From positions 12,231,589-12,295,588 of the forward strand of contig OY294048.1 of NCBI GenBank assembly GCA_958510825.1: a stretch of 64,000 nucleotides of DNA, in the 5' to 3' direction. A program made the position numbers and the translations under genes. The stretch is from Brachypterus glaber (taxonomy: Eukaryota; Arthropoda; Insecta; Coleoptera; Kateretidae). Of this stretch, positions 57,800 through 64,000 are shown one piece after another. Position 1 is the stretch's first letter. The number at the start of each line of letters is the position of its first letter. Under the pieces are notes generated by a model. It was not told the origin of the DNA, made no database searches, and saw nothing but the letters and a program-made list of their open reading frames with translations.

Positions 57800-58859
57800 T
57801 CCAACCCTAGAGCTGAAAGTTATATTTAAAAGCAAAATAAAACTATTAGGTATGATTTTTAGTGTAATAATCACTGGTCGGATAAGGGTATTCATTTACC
57901 GGTGGAACGCGCCTCCCTTAAGAAATTTAAAAAGAGTTATTTTTAAAGTAATAAATACTCGAAACAATATTTCACTAACCGGTCTGTTATGATGACCCTG
58001 TTATTACAAGGTGAGTCTCTTGGAATAAAAAAAAAACTAACAATTTTTGATTGTTTTTTTTTAATTTTTATATTTTTTTGAAAAAAAAATGTTTAAAAAA
58101 AATTATTTTCAACTTTTTCTATGTTCCAAGTGACTCAGCATCCAATAACAGCGTTATTATGAAAGTCCAGTTAGTAAAATAGAAAAATATGACTTTATGC
58201 CACCAGCTTGGGACATTTTCTGTTGGTAGCGCATGAATATTCGATAAATAACTGAAACGATGATAAATGTATCTACAGAAGTTTTGAGAAATGTATTTAA
58301 AATAGGCATTTGAATCACTTGACTGTAAATGTTATTTAAATCTTTTAAAAGCTATTTTAAAATTGTAACCCTCCGTTAACCAGATGGAAAAAAATAACGT
58401 TATTAACCACGTGAGGTTTATTAAACCCCAATATAAAATAACAAACATCATTTGTATCAATACAAATGTTTCTATTATAATTAAATATGTAATAAACTTT
58501 ACTCAGATAATTATAGAAAACAGAAAAAGGAAGTTTAGTCCTTTTTTTAAAGCCGTTTTTATCATTTTTGCAATTTGGGCTTAGTCCACTTGTCTCCTCA
58601 ATTAAAAAATATGTCAAGCCGCACACATGTGGCGTTAGCAAAATTTAAGGATAATGTCAAATGATTTGACAGTGGAATTTCAGATGTAGTAGGTTTTATT
58701 GCATCAAATTAAAAAAGTTTGATTTCTATTTAATGAATCTTTTCCAGAATGAAAACGAAATAATTGGCGCAGTCGATAAAAAGATAATTAATTTAATAAC
58801 GCGCATTTCTAGAATTCTTCTGCCATTAGACTTTTTTAACTATGTAAGGTCCACTAGTA
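57800..58859. other. no exon or gene seen in this part of intron 1
   Basis: AT-rich with overlapping short frames on both strands near 58380-58640; none has a recognisable domain. Confidence 0.4.
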
Positions 58860-60112
58860 CTTTTATAAGGACTATAATTACCAAATTAGGATATATGACT
58901 AATTATGATCACCTAAGTCGATTTCTATGATTAAATTTTACATTTTTTTTTTCAAGTAATATTTGTGGTTGTGACCATTTGACAGCATTAGGCCATATTA
59001 GGATTAGGTCTTAATATATGTGAAATAAATATGTACATCATACAAAATAATTATTTATTAACTAAGTTATTCACATTTAAAGTTTTTTTACCTTAAAATA
59101 TTCGCCTTATTACGTACTAAAGTTATGATCAACATCAAAGAATCAACACCTGTTGCACCAAACTCTAAGCAACTGTTAGGAAACAAATTAAAATTTGCTT
59201 TCGGTTTGGGCTAACAAATTCCGCAGGACTTTTAGGGGTTAAAAAAATGTTTAATGGAGATTTCTCCATTTAGATTAGACAGGGACAAAAGTTCTACCCA
59301 AAAAGGATAGAAGTAATATCACCAACATAAAGAAAAAAAAATCTTCCAGGTTTTATGTTGGCTGCACTGTCAGTAACACCATTTTCTTTAGCCACCGTCT
59401 ATGTGTGAGCTGCGTTTGATATTGTTTTGATTTCAGTTGTTTTTGTGTTTTACTAAATATTGTGTTTTTATTAACTATTATAGTACTTTTATGAGTTTTG
59501 ATATTTAAATATTGTTTACCAAAGGTAAGATCTTTCTTTATACCTTAGATTTAAAGCCTAGGCGAAATTTGTTTGGACTTTTGCAACCCTTGTAAAAACA
59601 TCTTGACATAAAATTAATTTCTTGAAATGTAGGAACTGGTAACGATATTAAAATATATAATAATAATAATATATAGTTAATAATAAATATGATAAACATT
59701 AAATAAATTCATATTTACCTTTTCATATTTGAGGTTATGTTTTGTAAATAAATAAACAGATTAAGCAACCAACCTAATAATAGTATTTATATTTCATTCT
59801 TTATTTTACTATTAAATCATCAGTTTTATTTCTTAGCAAAAAATATTCATTTCTTTAGCTTTATTTACAAAAATCAACGGTAACTGTTGATAAACATTGA
59901 AAAAAATGCAATATTTTTTTAATTTATTTAAGTTGGTAGTGGCGTGCGGTGCACTAATGAGATAGAGATAGGGTAGACGTCTTCTGTTTCATAATTCTAG
60001 TTGTACAGAGCTCTACTGACTATACTAAAACAACATGTTTATCGTTTATAACAAACATACTTTAATTAGTTAAATTAGGTTGTGTCCATATGGTTACACG
60101 GTGCCTTAAGGT
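58860..60112 (-). repeat. interspersed repeat in intron 1, inverted partner of 50040-50830
   Basis: The same repeat in opposite orientation. It lacks the LINE but carries about 740 bp of extra sequence (about 59265-60005) that I do not recognise. Confidence 0.75.
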
Positions 60113-60538
60113 CTATCCACAGGCTTGCATAACAAAAACTTAAGGCATAATAACACAATTATATAATTTGAATATGGCATAAGACATAAAGACTTATCCA
60201 CACATCCACTTGCTATACATAAGCACATAAGATTTATTATTGACAGTTTGTGTCGTTATTGGCTAAATATTATGTTTAATATCACAATTGTAAAAGTTAG
60301 GTTATAACACTAAAAGCTGTTAAAATAAAACTGGTTTTGAAAACAAGGCCAAGAAAAAATAGAAGAAGAAGAAGAAAAAATGTGATTAGCATAGCCCACT
60401 ACGCATAGGACTTTTTTCTTATGTAATATGTCGTGTTATGTTACTACGAAGTTTGCGCCATTGAATTGTGTGCTTCTAAAATCCTTATTTTATGCGCGAT
60501 TTATGTATTATGGTTATGCAAGCCTCTGGATATGCCTT
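60107..60538. mobile_element. TIR element, unclassified
   Basis: AAGGTCTATCCACAGGCTTG at the left matches the inverse of CAAGCCTCTGGATATGCCTT at the right. It is 432 bp with TTATGC-rich arms and no coding content. Confidence 0.65.
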
Positions 60539-60954
60539 TAGTTAAAGTACGTAAAGCATAGGATCGCTTACTACTTGGTATGAATGTGATTGGGCTCTAA
60601 GCTCTACCTGTCACTTCAAATAAAAATATATTATTGGGAGTTATTTAAAATTTATTATTTATTTAATTTATTATTTATTTAAAAAGTCCAAACCGTGAAG
60701 GTATGTAATGCTACGCATTGCATTTTATACTATTCACAGTAAATGGTAAATGCAAAAATACATACATTTTTTTATTTCCTTTTTGCAAAAAAAATGTTTA
60801 AAAAAAGAAAAATAAACCATTTTTTTTTTAATAAGATCTTTTTTTGAAAAACAAAAAAAAATAATAAAAAAATTAAAAAAAAAATTTTTCAATTTTTTTT
60901 TTTATTTTTCTTTATTTTTTTTACAAACAACCGAGGGTTAAACAGTAGAGGAAT

Positions 60955-61130
60955 TTAGTTGTACACATTGGAGGTAATGTGGAGGAAATCTTTGAAGGTT
61001 ATGAGGTAATCTGAAGGAAATCTTTACCTAACAATTTACTCCTTTTCGGAGGAAACTCGAGGTAATCCTTGGAGGTAATCTGGAAATCTTTGAAGATTTC
61101 CTCCTAAATGTGTACAAAATTTTGTCAGCG
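60955..61130. repeat. GGAGGTAAT/GAAATCTTT hairpin
   Basis: TGTACACATTGGAGG and CCTCCTAAATGTGTACA are inverses. Between them GAGGTAAT, GGAAATCTTT and AATTTACTCC recur in both orientations. It ends about 215 bp before the acceptor of the 45-bp exon. Confidence 0.6.
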
Positions 61131-61344
61131 ATTTACCCCACGCATAAAATGAAAGAAATTTGATTTTTTTTAACAGTTTTTTAATTTTTTAAAAAGTTTT
61201 ACCCGCCAAAACTCTTTTTGCTTTTGGGAGGATTACTTTCAAAAAAAAAAAGAAACTACCGTATAATATTATTCTAGCATAATATATACTAATTTTAATT
61301 AAAAATTTCAGCCTAAAATTTATATAAATATTTTTTTATTTCAG

Positions 61345-61389
61345 AACTTAAAAAACCAAATCATGACAACGAACGTGTGGGTTGAACAG
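61345..61389 (+). CDS. nAChRalpha1: nicotinic acetylcholine receptor alpha subunit, 45-bp exon
   Basis: This is a 15-codon exon between TTTATTTCAG (acceptor ending 61344) and GTAAGT (donor at 61390). It encodes NLKNQIMTTNVWVEQ, part of the extracellular agonist-binding domain. The Trp in NVWVEQ corresponds to the loop D Trp used when a subunit contributes the complementary face of a binding site. Both flanking introns are phase 0, and the preceding exon reads in frame as LSQLIDV-NLKNQ. A 45-bp exon in this position is typical of insect receptor subunit genes. It is too short for usual open-frame detection and was found by its splice sites and motif. Confidence 0.95.
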
Positions 61390-61418
61390 GTAAGTCGACA
61401 TTATATTAAAGATCAAGT

Positions 61419-61491
61419 TTCATAAGACAATATTTTAGCGCACGAGCAAGATTAGAAAGAACAAGTGCGCTAAAACGTTTTTGTGAAACGG
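61419..61491. repeat. hairpin just after the donor of the 45-bp exon
   Basis: GTTTCATAAGACAATATTTT, then AGCGCACG, pairs with GTGCGCTAAAACG, then GTGAAAC. It is related to the hairpins at 235-300 and 45630-45730. Confidence 0.65.
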
Positions 61492-61929
61492 TTTTTTTTA
61501 TTCAATTTTTTTTATATTTTATTTCCTAAAAGTATCAGACTAAAACATGGACAATTTATTTTTATTCTGTTACTGTTGGTGACACTGATTGATATTTGAA
61601 ACCACTAAAGGCGAATCAAAAAAGAAAAATGGGAAAATTTATGTTATTACCAAATCAACAAAATAAAATGTTTAATGTCGTAAAGTAGAATTTATCAAAC
61701 CCTAATGGGTGTCATTAAGCAGACTTTTTAAATCGAAATGGAAAAACGTATTTTATGCACCTAGTGTTCGAGAATTAATTTTTTTTTCTGGGGCTAATAA
61801 ACAGTCGAGAAACTATCAACAGTTCGCATACGTGGTACATATAATATACATATATGTATATGCATATGCATATAATATTTTTTCTACTACCTAATGCTAG
61901 AAAGTGCAAATATCAGTTAATAATATTGT

Positions 61930-62225
61930 TTTCCTACGACCTAGTTAGTAGTTAGTGCTTATTTCCCACCCGTAGCCATGACAGCAGTCGGAAAGTATGA
62001 GTCAGCTGATTTTACATATCTGCTGTCAGAAAACAATTAAACCGCAAACACAAAACGTCAAATAAATAAAATTAATTTTAAGACAATTTTTTTGGATGTT
62101 TAGATCGTAGGAAAAATAGCATACGCCCCTCGACGCAAACCTATTTCAGTGCACTTCTAGTGCTTTTTTTACTCGGCCGCCTTGTCAAAAAATAAGCACT
62201 CTCGTGCACTGAAAACTAGGTTCGC
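61930..62225. mobile_element. short TIR element plus following palindrome, in intron 2
   Basis: TTTTCCTACGACCTAG and ATCGTAGGAAAAATAG bound the first 187 bp. GAGTCAGCTGATTTTACATA matches the partner at 24147. The following hairpin uses TTTCAGTGCACTTCTAGTGC and GCACTCTCGTGCACTGAAA. Confidence 0.6.
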
Positions 62226-62260
62226 GTAATATACTAATAATTTTTTTTTGACATATCAGT

Positions 62261-62900
62261 CCCCAGGTAGCAAGGGATGTTATATTACAAGAAATTAACA
62301 TCACTTTTGGGTGTATTTTTAAACTAAATCATAACATCACATAATATTGAAAAATAACATGTATTTAACATCACATTTGCAACGTAACGTTAATGTCATG
62401 TTATTTTGCTTCTCACCGACGTTCGAAGCAAAAAAATCGATATAAGATAATGTTGAGAGAGTAAATTATTATAAGGAAATTGTATACACATTATAAAATT
62501 TCCAATGGATAGGGGGCTCTGCCGAGCTTCTCAAGACCACGGACACGGATTAAAGGAATATATTCTCCGCTTAATCTGCAATTTCGTATTTAGAATCTAT
62601 CTGTTTCAATCTGTGATTGATTCAATTACTGATTGATTTTAAATCCGATTTTTTATAGGGTTTTATATAGAAAAAGTTAATATCCTAGGATATTATTCAA
62701 ATATTAAAGTACCAGTAACGGCATCCATAAGATATTAGATATAACAGCGCAGGAATGTGGATTTATGATGTCACAAACATGTTATTTTCGGGATGTCATT
62801 GTGTGATGTTATTAGGGGCGGACTTAGGACAATCTTAACATCACATGTCACATATTAACGTGGCTTTCACATGAATGTCATGTTATTTTGCTACCTGGGG
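62261..62900. mobile_element. 640-bp TIR element in receptor intron 2
   Basis: Perfect inverted ends CCCCAGGTAGCAA and TTGCTACCTGGGG (one base differs inside). Subterminal TAACATCAC and CATGTTATTTTGC repeats occur in both arms. No target duplication could be fixed, so the superfamily is open. Confidence 0.75.
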
Positions 62901-63242
62901 CTTTTTAAGCTAGAGCTTAATTAGGTAGTAGAAAAAATTATGTTTAAAACGAAAAAATAACAATACCCTCCAACTGTCCACGCCACAGCTGAGGTGCGCC
63001 CTCTATGCACGGATTAAAGATACAAGTCGTTTGCGAAAAACCTTTACATTAATTTATTTCAAGAACGCTTTGATTTAGGCCCACTTACATCAAAGATGGT
63101 TTAACTTTAAACTCAGATTAAATTGAAGGTCGAAAAAATAAAAACATGTCCAAAAAATGTGCGGCCATTGTTATTTCTTGCTTGACTTTATATTTAATCT
63201 CGACCAACAATTCCAATTAAAAACGTAATCTCTAAATTTTAG

Positions 63243-63352
63243 GAATGGAATGACTATAAGCTGAAGTGGAATCCGGACGACTACGGCGGCGTCGAGACTC
63301 TTCATGTTCCTTCTGAACACATTTGGCTTCCGGATATAGTACTGTATAACAA
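63243..63352 (+). CDS. nAChRalpha1: nicotinic acetylcholine receptor alpha subunit, 110-bp exon
   Basis: The exon sits between an acceptor (AATTTTAG ending 63242) and a GTAAGT donor at 63353. It encodes 36 codons plus two bases: [16 protein letters not shown], then [20 protein letters not shown], then AA of the next codon (phase 2). The segment [10 protein letters not shown] holds loop A of the agonist site, with the conserved Trp and the Tyr of VLYN. A 110-bp exon is the usual size here in the family. The Cys-loop, the vicinal cysteine pair that defines alpha subunits, and the four membrane helices must lie beyond the right edge, so the gene is incomplete in this window. Confidence 0.95.
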
Positions 63353-64000
63353 GTAAGTGACAATTTAATATTTTACTCGAGTGCGTGATTAATTTTCCAA
63401 ATTGGAATTCCTCTTGTCTCAGAAGCTTCGAGTAGTATATGATGTTATCATGTAATGAAATAAGTTATTTCAAACAGAACATGTAATATTATCAGTTTTA
63501 AGAATACCCTTCAGAAAGATTACAATTAATTACTTTACTCCAAACTAATTATACGCCGAGTACTGACACTGACTAATAAAACTGTCTAATTTAAAAACTA
63601 AGGGGCATTTGCCGCTGTTGCTAAGCCGCAAATGAGCATCGTTGTCGCTAAGCATTAAAATTCCCTAAAATGTAAGAAATAATTTGACAGTAGAATTTTA
63701 AAGGTGATACATTTTTAAACATCAGTTGAAAATACTTGATTCCAATCTTTTTGCTTTTTTCTAGACTGTAGCAATAAAGCGAAACAACTGATGCATTCAT
63801 TAACTCCTAAACCGGTTCTTCGATTGTAACAAGTTCGTTTTATTTTGTAGAGCTGTTCTTTAGGATTAACAAGCAAGAGCGGTTTTTGCACTAATTTTGA
63901 ATCGCCCTGTGGATTTTTTAGGCAGCGAAATTAAATTTAATTTATCAGTACTATGTTAAACTGAGATTACTTTAAGTTTTATTTCGATGTATGTCTATAT
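63353..64000 (+). other. start of receptor intron 3, cut by window edge
   Basis: It begins with GTAAGTG. It is AT-rich, with no exon or clear repeat visible up to the edge. AATCGCCCTGTGG near 63900 resembles the end of the CAGGGTG-type elements seen elsewhere, but no partner end is in view. Confidence 0.6.

Larger units (their letters stand above)
44224..61344 (+). other. receptor intron 1 (17.1 kb), filled with transposon debris
   Basis: A GTAAGT donor and a TTTCAG acceptor bound it. It contains foldbacks, a tandem array, a truncated LINE, PIF/Harbinger and hAT-like MITEs and inverted repeat pairs, which are listed separately. I found no further receptor exon and no nested host gene. Confidence 0.85.
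61390..63242 (+). other. receptor intron 2 (1.85 kb)
   Basis: The intron is bounded by GTAAGT and TTTTAG. It carries a hairpin near its donor (61419-61491), a short inverted-repeat element (61930-62116), a palindromic segment to about 62225 and a 640-bp TIR element (62261-62900). From 62905 to the acceptor I see nothing recognisable. Confidence 0.85.

Noticed and set aside
58357..58641. 94-codon minus-strand frame and a plus-strand frame at 58384
   Set aside because: Overlapping frames on both strands, no domain, intronic setting.

Overview
The window looks like nuclear DNA of an insect. It is very AT-rich and packed with decayed transposable elements. The only host gene I can support is an insect-type nicotinic acetylcholine receptor alpha subunit. 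Insect is well supported by the receptor sequence. The order is not determined; a beetle-like genome is only a guess.

The gene lies on the plus strand and occupies the right third. A coding exon with start codon and signal peptide (44035-44223) is followed by a 17.1-kb intron, a 45-bp exon (61345-61389), a 1.85-kb intron and a 110-bp exon (63243-63352). It runs off the right edge. The three exons join in frame to 114 codons plus two bases, covering the signal peptide and the start of the extracellular ligand-binding domain. The sequence best fits the alpha1-type subunit. A splice acceptor nine bases before the ATG implies a separate 5' UTR exon further left, which I could not locate.

Region by region: 1-9.3 kb holds a hAT-type foldback element with an exact 8-bp target duplication, several hairpin elements, a tRNA-derived SINE and a purine-rich tract. 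9.3-19.5 kb holds copies of a long-inverted-repeat MITE, a minisatellite with a higher-order repeat, and a mariner element that is really two copies joined tail to tail. 20.1-23.7 kb is a nest of elements. 24-33 kb has a hAT MITE, a SINE, a piggyBac-like candidate, an element encoding a decayed PHD finger, and small MITEs. 33.4-44 kb has a truncated LINE, a nested foldback complex, a second hAT MITE, a 1.1-kb foldback and a PIF/Harbinger MITE. The long intron 44.2-61.3 kb carries another large foldback, a tandem array built on a reverse-transcriptase fragment with an internal MITE, a truncated LINE with 12-bp target duplications, and two inverted copies of one repeat about 9 kb apart.

No other protein gene, rRNA gene, intact tRNA gene or CRISPR array is supported. 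Most open frames of 60-150 codons here are chance readings of low-complexity or transposon DNA. The notable content is structural: foldbacks, nested insertions, and empty/filled site pairs that show how elements inserted and amplified. I saw no convincing new multi-gene system.
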